Positions 22,601 to 34,023 of a DNA stretch of 64,000 bases are shown piece after piece. The notes under the pieces were generated by a model. That model had not been told where the DNA came from. It ran no database searches and saw only the letters and a program-made list of their open reading frames with translations. Each line of letters begins with the position of its first letter. Position 1 is the first letter of the stretch. Origin of the DNA: Monocercomonoides exilis (taxonomy: Eukaryota; Preaxostyla; Oxymonadida; Polymastigidae); the NCBI GenBank assembly GCA_001643675.2, contig LSRY02000033.1:868001-932000 (forward strand), written 5' to 3'. The translations under genes and the position numbers were made by a program.

Positions 22601-25600
22601 TGTTGCTCCTTCTCCATTGTTTGTGGAAGAGCCGGCAGTGGACTTTGGAGTTGTGCCGCCAAACACATTCAGAGTGGCCCATGCGACGCTTGTGAACAAA
22701 TCAGACGAGGAAGTCATGTTCCGGTGGAGCATCAAGAAGACACACCAAAATGTGGCACAGAAGCAGAATAATGCAAAAAGTGGGAATGGAATGAATTCTG
22801 CTGATGGATCGGGCTTTCTGCCATTTGCAGATGCGCTAACTGCAATCCACGACATGTTCACGAACGAAGTGGCGTTTGGGTTTGTGGGAAACAATCCTGT
22901 TGAGCTGTTTGGATTGGACTACGACACGCTGCCTGAGGATCACAGAATCGACTTCGCAAACCTCTCTCCGTTGAGCACGAAGACAGCTGTGCTGCTGTAT
23001 GATAAGAACGATGAAGAATATGAGATCGGACAAGATGAAGGTATTCTTTGTTATTTAAATTAATTACTGCTTTTAATGTGATTTATTGTTATTATTATTA
23101 TTATAATTTCTCTTTTCATTCATTTGCCTCATTTTTGTTTATTGAATCTGAAGAGCGTCCTCCAGTTGGACTGATGTGTGTGTCATATCCAACAGGGGTG
23201 ATTCCTCCGCGCAGCAAGCTTATTGTTTCCTTTGGATTTGCCTGTGCATTCCAACACCAAACAGAGCTGGTTGCGCGCTGCTCTGTTGTTGAGAACGACA
23301 TGGCTGTTGAGTCAACCACTGTGCCTTCTACATCCATCACTGTCAGCGGGGCTGTTATTGAGCCTCAGGTTGCAGTTGAAACGCCCTTCCTCAATCTGGA
23401 CACGACATTTGTGGGTGTCACAACCACAGCAACAATCCAGCTGAGGAACTTGACTGGAATCGCCTGCCAGTTTCTGTGGGAATCTCTGATGGCAAATGGA
23501 GAGGATGACGATGACGACGATGATGATGAAGGGGAAGAGGAGGAAGAGGAAGAAGGAGAGAATGAATTTGACCACTCGAGAGCGTATTTGAATGGCGCAG
23601 ATGAAGAAGCAGAGGCTGATGCGCAGGTGGCGTCTGCAAGAGGCATCCAGCCTCCTCGAACGAGCTCACGAAGGGCGCTGAAGAAGTCAGAAATGTACTC
23701 TCTCCAGTTCACTCCGTCGCAGGGCTATCTGCAGGAAAACGAGGCGATGGAGGTGATGATTGCCTTCACGCCTCTGATGGCTGGCAAGTTTGATGTGATG
23801 GGAGTGTGCCACGTAGCCAATTCAACACAAAAGGCGGGGCTGATCATTTCTGCCGATGCTCAGCCACTCAAAGTGGAGTATCGCATTGAAGATCCCACCA
23901 AGGCAAAGAACTTTGATCCCAGCGCATATTTCGGAAGAGCAGCTCTTGCTGCTGATATGGCTGCTGCCTCGTCATCTTCGTCAGGTTCGGATGGTCAGTC
24001 GTCTGATTTGTCTGCGCAATCATCGGCTCTTTCGTCGACTGTCAATTCTGTCGATTCATTGAACTCTTCATACTCTTCATTGAGCACAACGCAGGACTCT
24101 CTCCTGTCGTCTCTTTCGAGCACTGCACCTTCTCGTTCTCTGGTTCCTGGTTCGATTTCAGATGTACAATTACAACAGAAGCCAACATTCAACAATGAGA
24201 TGATGCAATCAAATCAACAAGCTGAGCATTTGAACAGCGAGCTGAAAATTCTCAACTTTGGCGACGACAATCGGATGGGCACAGTGAAAAGGATGCGACT
24301 TGTGCTGATCAACCGAACAGGCATATCCACCTCGTTCAACATCACATTCAACAGATTTGATTCATATTTGGGTGAATGGCGTGTTGGAAGCAGAGGAACA
24401 AGCAGACGCGGAGGAGGGCTTTCAACAAGAGACACGCAGCGCTTGAGAGAAACAATAAGACAAAGAAAGGGCATGACTGCACGAAGCAACAACAACATCA
24501 GCAATGGAACAGGAATGATGAATGCTTCTGGCGTGTATGAAGGCAACGATGAGAACATGAAGGAAAGGACATATGCTCTGAGTGAAGGAATGGAGACGAT
24601 CAAAGAGAGAGGAGAGACAACTGTGGAATTCCATCCAAATCTGTCCGGGCAGATGGACCAGTTCACAGACGAAGACTACGAAGAAGACGAAGAGGAGCTG
24701 CTGAATGTGAAGGAAAACACTGCCAGAAGCGGAACAAAGACAGAAGCCAACAATTCTGCTGGGTTCCAATTTGGAGGTGTGACAATCAGAAATGGCCGAG
24801 TCATCAGAAAGAGCGAAACAGCCACAGCAAAAGGATCGACCATCAAAGGAGCAAACACAGTTCGAAGTAGAAGCACTCAGATGAGTTCGTCACAAAGAGG
24901 ATCAGCGACAGGCAGAGGAATCAGAGGAGCCACAGGTGGAATGCAAAGTGCCTCACGAACAGAAAGAAATGTCGGAGTGAGAAATGGCACACGCCAGATT
25001 AAGCCAGTCACAGCCAGCACACATTCAACTGCCGCTTCGATGGAAATACCGCAGCAAACAATGGCAGATGATCCCACATCCATTCTGCAGCACCCAATGT
25101 CTGCTTCGAGTGTGAGGCCGACGTCTGTTGTGACAACAGTGACTGCATCAAACGGAATGATGAACACAAAAGGCGATGCAACAGGCGATATGACAATTAG
25201 AAGAAGAAAGAAGGGATATTTTGTGAAGCCATCGACTGCAGCTTATCCGTTTCTGTCTTCGGTTGGAATGGCACATTCAGAGAATGAAAAAGCCAAAAAT
25301 GCAGAGAATGAAGAGAAGACTGCGAGATTGTGGAGGCGGAAGGGGATTGCCTTTGCTGCATCGCCTGAGCGAGGTGTGGTGGAAGGGTGGAGTGCTGTGA
25401 GTGTGATCATCTCCTGCTACAGCGACGCCACTGGATTCTATCGCGACCGGATGAATGTGACGTTTGATAGCGATCCGCAGGCCAACCTCCAAATCCCAGT
25501 GGAATGCGGAATCATCGGAAGAGAAGTGGAATTCGAAGGCGGGCCGGTTTCTTTGCACCCAGAAAGTGCAAAGGCTTCTGATACAGCGCCGGTTGCCTCT

Positions 25601-28600
25601 CGAAAGACAGCTCAGAATGAGAAAACCAAAGTTGACAACACCAACACAGGTGAAGGCGACAAGCAGAAGAATCCCTTCACATCGCTTGCGAAGCCTTTGG
25701 CTACAGTCTTCCGTCCATCAGTGAACTCTCTGCCTTCTCTTTCCTTCCTTCCTTCTGTGCGCAACTCGGGCGATGTCAACAAAACAGTCCGCATTCAGAA
25801 CACGAGCTGCTTCGATGTCATTGTGCGGTGGATCCGCAGAGCAAAGCCTGTTGAGCAGCCACCTGTTCTCCAGATGCAGCTGAAGTTTGGAAAGACCACA
25901 CTTTCTTTGGATGCAGGCAAACAGGCCAATGGAAATGAACAAAAGGAAAAAGGATTTGCAACTACACAGCAGAATTTGATGCAACCTGGAGAGAATAACG
26001 AACAGGAATCAAATGTTAAACCAGAACCTCTTTATTCACTCAATCAAACATCTGGTGAAAATCAGCCCGATGAAAAAGTGCAATCAACTTCACCTGCAAA
26101 TCAAACAAGTATTGTTCCTTCATCAACAACTTCTGCCAATTCATCTTCATCTTCATTTTCATCTCCCTTGAAGCAGACAGCGTCTGGTGTGGAAGTTGTT
26201 CTGCAGCCATTTCAGCCACCAGTCATCCCTCCGTCTTCGATGCCTCCGTTTTCCATCTTCCCTCAAGAAAGCATCATCCGCCACCACTCCTCGTGCTCCT
26301 TCGAGGTGTTCTTCCACACAGACGCGCCAACACTGACAGACGGGCTGAACACCATCCTGTTCGAGGCAGCTGTCACACCACTTTATCCTCTCCCCCGCCA
26401 GCTGGCACGAAGTGGCACTTCACAAACAACTGTGAGACAAGCTGGGAACAGCTTTGAGGCTGCGATGGGCAACATGAGCGAGAGAGAGAGGGTAGCTAGA
26501 CATACTGCGTTTTTGGCGGATGAGTCGCTACTGATTGCGTCTGAGGATGCCATCAAGTCGCAACTGGAGTTGAGGCAGCTGCGGAAGAAGAGTCTGAAGA
26601 GGGCACCATCGCAGGCTGAGCGCAACATGGTGATGGCACAGACGCTCGCAAGAACGGCACAAAAGTACAAAATGCTATCTGAGAAGGCAAAGAACGGAGA
26701 AGGAGGTGAAGGAAGTGGAGTCCTAGATGTGAATGGAGCAGATGAAGAGGAAGCAAATGATCCATTGGAAGAAGAGATAAGAAGAGTGTTTGGGATATCT
26801 TCCTATCACAAGAAATATGGCAGTCAAGACGATGAAGTACCAAACAGCACAATGACACTGCGCTCACAGCAAAATGATGCTAACATGTCGACACTCACGT
26901 TGGGGCAGACGAAGATGAGTGTGGGCACTTCTCGCATCAGAATGGCACCAGATGGCTCGTTTGTGCAGCAGACACATCCATATGCAGAGCCTCCTTGTCA
27001 TTACACACCTCCTCTGCGCTTCCTCATGCACGGCACCATTCTCCCAGCAAAGCTATCACTCAGCAGACGCTCTGTCACTTTCATTCTTCCGATTGGAATG
27101 CTCCATTTGGATGGAGCAAATAGTGGATTCATTAACAACACTCCAGCAGAAGAAGCAGAAGAGAGTGTGGCAGACAAAGAAGTTGTGCTCACAAACAACT
27201 CGTCTTCTGCACTCAGTTTTGTCGTTGTGATCGAAGGGCCTTTTGTCTGCTGTGGAGCCCAGACGATTTCGGTGAGGGAGGCTGGTGTGGTTGTTGTGAG
27301 TGGATCACCCGTGGCTCTCACAAAGGAGATGATTTTGGCCAAGTTTGGGCTGAAGAGCATTTCGGAAGGGAAAAAGGGAATGGAAAGAAGCACAACAGCG
27401 CAGTCAAGCAATGAGCAGCATCCAAAAAGGGCTGAGTCGCCATCAATTCTGCCGCCTCAGCTGAAGCTTTCTCGGCAGACGCCTTCTACACCCTCATCTG
27501 GCAGCCCTGAAACAAGCAAAATGCAAACCACTGCAAATGCCACAAAGAAGTCTCCTATGGCTGCGACGAGTGCAGGAACGAGGACAGCAACAGCAAAGAC
27601 TGCTTCTTCCACGTTGACAGCTAGTGCTTCGATGCATCAGACAAGCAAGCCAGCTGCCCGTTTGGCCACTTCAAAGGAGAAAACGATGTCTTCTTCCACA
27701 ATCAGAAAGCCTGTCACAACTGCATCTTCACCAGGGAGAACAGGAATGGGTGTGACAAAAGCGAGTTCTACACTCAAACCAGCTGCAGGTGCAACTATGA
27801 GGACACCAACAGCCAAATCAACAGCAACAACAGGAGTGAATCCTTCATCAACAATAAGGAAGAGCGCTCCACAAACGATGAAGGCGAAACAGAAGAGCCC
27901 TCAAATCAGCACCAAAATGACAGACCTTCTCACACTTGGTCCGAATGAGAACTGCGAAATACACCTTCGAATAGACACAGAGGAGGTTGAGCGCTGGCTG
28001 AGTGAAAAGAAAGGCAGCAATCAAACAGACACCAGTAAAGACAGTGCTTCCTCTTCATCGCCATTCCCTTCAGCTTCACAATCATCATCATCAACAACAT
28101 CTTCATCATCTTCATCATCTTCATCATCACCTCAAGCAACCTTATCATCATCTACTGATAATGTTGCTTCTACTCCTGCATCATCGTCTGTATCTCAACA
28201 AGGCTTTTTCCCTCTCTCTTTCTCTGCGCCTATCGCCAATAGCACCATTCTGCACAGCAAAGAAGCGAAAAAGCTGGCTCTTGCGCAGAAATCGTGGGAG
28301 ATTCAGCTGCGCCGGAAGATCAGAGAGATAATTGTGAACAGCGACGAGTTTGATGTGGAGGAAGGAGACGAGGAAGACGAAGACGGGGCAGTTGAGCACA
28401 ACGACGATGTGTTCTTCGACTTTGAGACGCCAGCGAATGACGAAGAAGTGAAGATGTATACTGAAGCATCAAGAATGGAAAGGGAAGAAGAGAGTGGAGA
28501 AGGCAAGGGTATTAGTTTTGGTGTGGGTGAGGGTGGAGTGCAGCAGATGAACAGAGCAGCAGGCTCTCCTCCTTCAACAGCTGCCACAAACTGGCGCTCA

Positions 28601-29730
28601 TTCACGTCGAGTGAAGGCGATGAAAGAGGAGAGAGCAGAGGGCAGCTGCTGAGCCGCAGCGGCAATCCCTCGGCAGCGTCGCGCTTTCTGCCGAAGGAGC
28701 GACTGGTGCGGAGTGTGGAGGAGATCCTTCTGCCGAGAGAGGCGCCTGAGATGCGGCAGTTTGGGCTGAGTGCTGTGTGGCCGAGGGACATTGCAGTGGA
28801 AGGGACGATGCGCGTGTTATTCTCGTCGGGGGAGCAGGACAATGTTAAGCTACGGAGCGAGACGCAGCACCCAATTCTTGTTCCCCAGCAGATGCTGATG
28901 AGGCTGATGCAGGACTCGGTGCTGGTGGCAGACTCCACTGTCATGAGGCACCAGCAGATAGCAGAGCAATCTTCTTCTTCTTCTTCTTCTTCCTCATTCT
29001 CTTCTTCCTCTTCCACCACTTCCACTGCCCCACCTGCTTCTCCAGCGTCTGATGCGCCTGCTGCTCCTCTGCTGAGCCCTGTCCAAAGAGCTCTTTCGCT
29101 TCTTCCTCCGCCTCCTTTTGCTGCTTCGTCTGTTCTTCGGATCGACTTTGGGTTGCACCGTGTCAATCCAGCTGTTCTGCCTCGCTTCACTTACTCTCTT
29201 TTCAACATCACAAATGTCGATGCCCCGTTTTCTGTCGCTTTCCGAGCCATCAGCCAAGATCTCACTCCTCCTCCTGTCCCTCAATCAGGAAAGCCTTCGT
29301 TATCAACTTCATCATCATCGTCGTCATCATCATCATCTTCTTCTTCTTCTTCTTCTTCTTCTTCAAATACCATATCCCATTCATCCACCCCACGCACATC
29401 GCCTCAGCCACCATCTCACACTTCTGTTGTCTTCATAGACTCATCTGAGCATAGCACTTCTTGCGGACCTTTCTCTCTTCTCAGCTCATCTGAAGGAATT
29501 ATCCCAAAACATAACTTTGCATTATTCCACCACACCATTCTCGAATTTCAATTCAGTGTGTTAATTTTTTCCATAATTGTGACTTTAATTGCTATTTTTG
29601 AATTTAATCGTTTAATTATTTAGATCCTACAATTATTGGAACATTTACTGCTGCTGTTGTTATTTCTGTAAAGGGAGGACAAATATTACCAATATTAATG
29701 ACCGGACAAGCAACTTTACTTGATGTTTAA
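19700..29730 (+). CDS. DLEC1: DLEC1/CFAP81-like ciliary protein with ASH/Ig-like repeats
   Basis: Exons 19700..20318, 20421..20732, 20900..21058, 21154..21267, 21414..22301, 22420..23040, 23154..29555 and 29624..29730; every phase closes, giving 3,073 residues. Human DLEC1 is about 1,755. The N-terminal third matches DLEC1 in order: VIPPLNQHF, GTIAPGLSIGYELIFMP, PTPIITLPQIIDCGPCY, GDILLKCNDCMDMPIYILGQC, then ITIRNPCPLPFPFIWYF. Repeated beta-sandwich (ASH/MSP-like) strands recur to the end, where TFTAAVVISVKGGQILPILMTGQA is the last domain. Chlamydomonas FAP81 is the axonemal counterpart. Large Ser, acidic and Thr/Ala/Lys tracts (for example 23500-23570, 27500-27930, 28960-29030, 29310-29370) inflate the middle. 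IFT52 follows 110 bp downstream on the same strand. Family assignment to an ASH-rich ciliary protein is firm; DLEC1 over related CFAPs is likely. Confidence 0.8.
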
Positions 29731-29840
29731 TATTTTTTTCCACGTCACAAAAACTATTTTTAATAAATCAATTATCATTTTAAAAATTAAAGAAAATGAA
29801 AAAAAAAATATTTTGATGATCTAACCCTCAACTTAGACTC

Positions 29841-31557
29841 ATGAACAAACCGCTCATCCTCATAAACGCTTTTAAGAGGGAACTTGGAGCATTTAAAGCG
29901 TTTCAACGCAAATTTCGTACAGAATACGATATTTTAACGTTTGTCATTTTTTAAATTTTGATTTTTAATTTTTGTTAAGAAATCGAGATCCTCTTTCGCC
30001 GCAGCTTCTGAGTCAATGCTCTGTTCTTATATTAGGTGCTTCTCGCGATAAATTCACCAAAGCGGAGGTAATTTTTTAAGAAAATTTTCATCTTGTAAAT
30101 TGTTTAATGTTCATTTTTTCTTTTATTTTTTTTTTTCAAAATTATGTTTAATTCTGAATTCTAAAAGGGTGATATGATATTTCAATTTCTTAAAGAAGGA
30201 GGAAATCTAATGGTTCTTCTTTCTGAAGGAGGTGAACCAAAGCTTGGATCGAATATAAATTACATACTCGAAAAATTTGGAATGATTGTGAATCCTGACA
30301 GCGTTGTTGCATCTTCATATTGCGGATATTTACATCCAAAAGAGGCACTTATAACTGGTGGAATTTTGAATAGAGAGGTTGCACGTGTTGCACAAAAAGA
30401 TGCAGATAAGCTTTCGTTGATCTATCCATTTGGAGCAACGCTTGATGTTCAATCTCCAGCCATTCCTATAATATCAACGGGAAAGCAATGCTTTCCAATG
30501 AATCGTCCGATTGTTGCAGTTGCAAATTGCTTTGTTTGACACTTATTATTAATTCAATTTCTTTTCTAATACCTATGACAAATTTAATGTTTTTTGTTAC
30601 AGGAAGGAAAAGGGAGAATTGCTGTAATTGGAAGTTACCAACTCTTTGAAGATGCATACTTAGTGAAAGAAGATAACGAACTCATCGCCAAAGTGTTATT
30701 GAAATATCTTCTTAATCCTGAGTTCAAGCTGAATCAAGTTGATGCTGAAAAGCCTGCTGTTTCTGATAACCATCCAGTTCCAGATACTCTTGAGTTGGCA
30801 TCGCGGATGAGAGGAGCATTAAAAGACACAGAGCGTGCTCCACTTGATTACACAGCCCTTTTTGATACATCCTTGTTTAAGTTTGATCTCACACACATAC
30901 CATCTGTGCTACAACTGTATAAGGATCTGTCGTTACCCCATCAGCCTTTGTCTCTGGTTCCTCCTGAATTTGAAGTGCCTTATCCGCCTTTTCAACTTGC
31001 TGCATATCCACCTCAATTGAAAGACCCACCAAAGCCTGCTTTGGAACTTTTTGATCTGGAAGAAGAGTTTGCTTCAGAAAGAGAATCATTGGCTCAACTG
31101 ACAAACAAATGTGTGTTCAATTGGAAAGGTCATTCTTTTTTTTTTTTTTTTCGAATTATCAAAGCGAATTCCGTTTTTGTGTTGAGCTTTTTTGAAGTTT
31201 TTGCAATATGTTTTGTGTTGTGTTGCATTGAATGATTCATTTAAACTTTTGTCGAATATTTCTTTTGAATCATATTCTTTAGGCTCAAACACTGAAGAGG
31301 ATTTGGACTCATTCATTATGGGAGCAGGAGATATACTTGGCATCACCCAGCTATTCGCTGGTGCTGCAGGATCCTCTTCCACTCCTGCGGCATCATCTCT
31401 TTCTTCATCACATTCATCTTCTTCAACCTCTTCTGCTTCTGCATCTGCTTCAAATGTTGGATCAGGAGGTATTCAACCCGACGCGAAAAAAATACTCGAA
31501 TTTATATTACGGAATATTATTCAATTTAGATGTGAAAATCAATCACAACTTCTTTAA
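29841..31557 (+). CDS. IFT52: Intraflagellar transport protein IFT52
   Basis: Exons 29841..29938, 29980..30067, 30168..30533, 30603..31128 and 31283..31557 give 451 residues, close to human IFT52 (437). Introns are 41, 100, 69 and 154 nt. IFT52 is a core subunit of the IFT-B1 complex that carries cargo along cilia. The GIFT domain is clear: LILINAFKREL, FLKEGGNLMVLLSEGGEPKLGSNINYILEKFGMIVN, PKEALITGGILNREVAR, LSLIYPFGATLDVQ, STGKQCFPMNRPI and GRIAVIGSYQLFEDAYL. The C-terminal part has ALFDTSLFKFDLTHIPSV, LELFDLEEEFASERESLAQLTNKC and GAGDILGIT. A Ser/Ala-rich insert lies at about 31370-31450, just before the final helix. The ATG fits the family start. Confidence 0.96.
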
Positions 31558-33950
31558 TTCACCAACACATTTTCTTTAGACTACTTTGTCATTTCACTTG
31601 CTTTATGTTTTTTGATATATAAATTTTTAAGGTGTTTTATCCAATTTTCATTTATTCTCATTATCGTTTTATCACATAAATTTTAAAATGAAATTCGATT
31701 AGAATTTAGCACAAAGATTTATTCTTCATGAAATATTTCATTTCTGAAGAAATATATAATTCGATTTATTCTGTTTACAAATAATATTGAATTTGATCAT
31801 ATGATATGATTAACAGGCAATTAAAAGTTAAAAGTATGATTATTTGTTAAACTTATCAAATGCACAAATAACGGGATTCCAGCCTCGTTGAATTGAATTG
31901 GACGGTGTTTTCTGTCTTGTTTCTTCAACGCACTCAAGGTGAAACCCAAGATTTTTGCCATTTAACGTCTGACTTCTTTGTTTGTGGAAGTTGTGATAAT
32001 TTCTGAGGCATAAATTCTTTAGTGTTTTTTCCAACAAATAAATTAATTATTTTATTTTCGATTTTTAATTGAAGATCATAGTAATATTTTGATTGTTTTC
32101 TTTTTTGTTTTTTTCCATTCTTATTAGGAAATGAATTCAAAAGAACATAAACAATATATCCATATTAGTTAATTTTGTTATATGTTTATTATTTTTATTT
32201 TTGGTTTTTCTTTTGTTTTTATTTCATCGAATCACGATTTACTTTTTGCTGAAAGACTATATTCTTATCATTCAAAAAAATGCGGAATTTTCCGTAAATC
32301 TATGTATAATGTGAGAAGGACTCCTAATTGAATTGGGATGTGCGTGATAGAAAAGTTTCATGTTAAAGTTATTGTCGATGCAAAGATAATTAAGTTTAAA
32401 CAAACAAATATGTTTGAAGATTAAAAAACTCAATTCAAAATTGCTATCTTGTTTATTATATTAATGGCTTAACATGTAGCTATCACTTCGGAATTGATAA
32501 TCTTAAAAATTTTATTTTTCTTTATTAAAAATAACCTCAATTTATTCCATTCTTTTTCTCCATTGTATCATAAAAAGTATTTCATTCCCATGTATCACAA
32601 TTAGGAAAATAAAAAAAAATGAGAAAAATAAAAGAAAAAATAACGTGGAAGAAAATTCATCCAACGGATCTATTTTCGTTTGTTTTTATCATATGGCTTT
32701 AGCTTTTGCTGAAGCGAAAAAGTTGAACAAAATTTCAATAAGTGCAGATCTTTTTCAAAAAGATTGAGTCATTGCGAATTGATTCTCTTCTGCGTTAACG
32801 ATCATTGTTTTTGATAGTTTTTTGTTTTCAAATTTTTTTAAGTTTTGAAAAAATAAATCTTTCTTAGAATATTTGAATCATTGTTTTTTTCGATTTAGCT
32901 GAAAAAGGCGAAATGTACATGAATAAATATTCGTGAAATTCAATACTAATCATTTATAACTGTTCAAACAATAAAAACACAAAAATGTTGGCTAAATCTC
33001 ATTCTTTTATTTTTTTTAACTGAATTGAAGCATCACAATGGAATGATTACAACAGATTAAAAAATAAAAAACTAGATAATAAAGTCAAAAAAAATTCATT
33101 GAAAAACATAAATATGCTTTATCGTTCAAATTTTAGCTTTTTTCATAAGTATTTTGCTTTTATTCAATGAAAATGATCAAATAAAAACTGTTGGTCATTA
33201 AAAAACAAATCAAAAACAATAAATCAATTGAAGAAACATTTTTCATAAGAAAGCGAATAAAAATAATGACGGAATATGAGTTGATTTAACATAGATAGTT
33301 GCAAAATACAGTAAAATATTCGCTGGGAATTGTTAAAAGCTTTTAAAACATAAAAAAAATCCAAAAAATCTAGACCTATTAACATTGATAGATTAAAAAC
33401 AGACATAGAATATATAGAAAATGTAAGAACAAACACTATATTTAAAAATAGATAAAAGCATACAATTTGTTCACGGAAACAAAGCAAACTTTGAAATTAT
33501 ATGATCAAAGTTGGTATATAATCTTTTGTTAATTGATCAAACAACAGATTGACTTAATTTCAAAAAGATTGAGTCACTTGCAATGAGTCAAATATAATTC
33601 AAAATGATCACTTCTTTCAGAAATGTCAAAATAATTTTCAAATAGGTCTATTATTGAAAAAAGAACTTTAAAAAAGTTGACGTGATCAACTTCAGCTGTT
33701 GAAATAATATGAAAGAAGAAATTACAGAAAAGGGAGATACAAAATATAAGATTTTTCGGTCTGTGCTCATTTATGGACTTCAAAATACAAAAACAAAGAA
33801 GAAATATCTTATTTTTTAACAGAAGCATAATGACTAAAATTTTTTGTTAATAAATATCCACTTTTTATTTTCTTTGATCCTCCAATTCAGATTAATCATT
33901 GAGAACCTCATAACATTTAACACCTGCATTCATATGATGTTATCAATTTT
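31558..33950. other. Long AT-rich intergenic stretch
   Basis: About 2.4 kb of very A/T-rich DNA after IFT52. The only hint of coding is on the minus strand at about 31850-32140, where a frame reading ENKIINLFVG and another ending NPVICAFDKFNK are open. They lack a convincing ATG and need very short introns, so I do not call a gene. The remainder shows no ORF above noise, no repeat and no RNA gene that I can support. Confidence 0.5.
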
Positions 33951-33951
33951 C

Positions 33952-34023
33952 ATCTATTCTGGAGGCTCAACATCGAAAAGCTTTTCCCAAAATGCAGCCA
34001 TTGTTCTTCCTTTTTTATCAGTC
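33952..34023 (-). pseudogene. Frameshifted extra repeat unit at the 3' end of the repeat gene
   Basis: Just past the TGA of the repeat gene, a shifted frame continues the repeat: TLTDKKGRTMAAFWEKLFDV followed by EPPE and a TAG. In the preceding frame the last unit reads WMRHSTP and stops. One base appears to be missing near 34025-34030 relative to the normal unit. The array therefore probably once had at least one more repeat that has been cut off. Confidence 0.6.

Noticed and set aside
31849-32140. Possible minus-strand small gene ending NPVICAFDKFNK
   Set aside because: No ATG in the needed frame, it would require two introns under 40 nt, and no family match.
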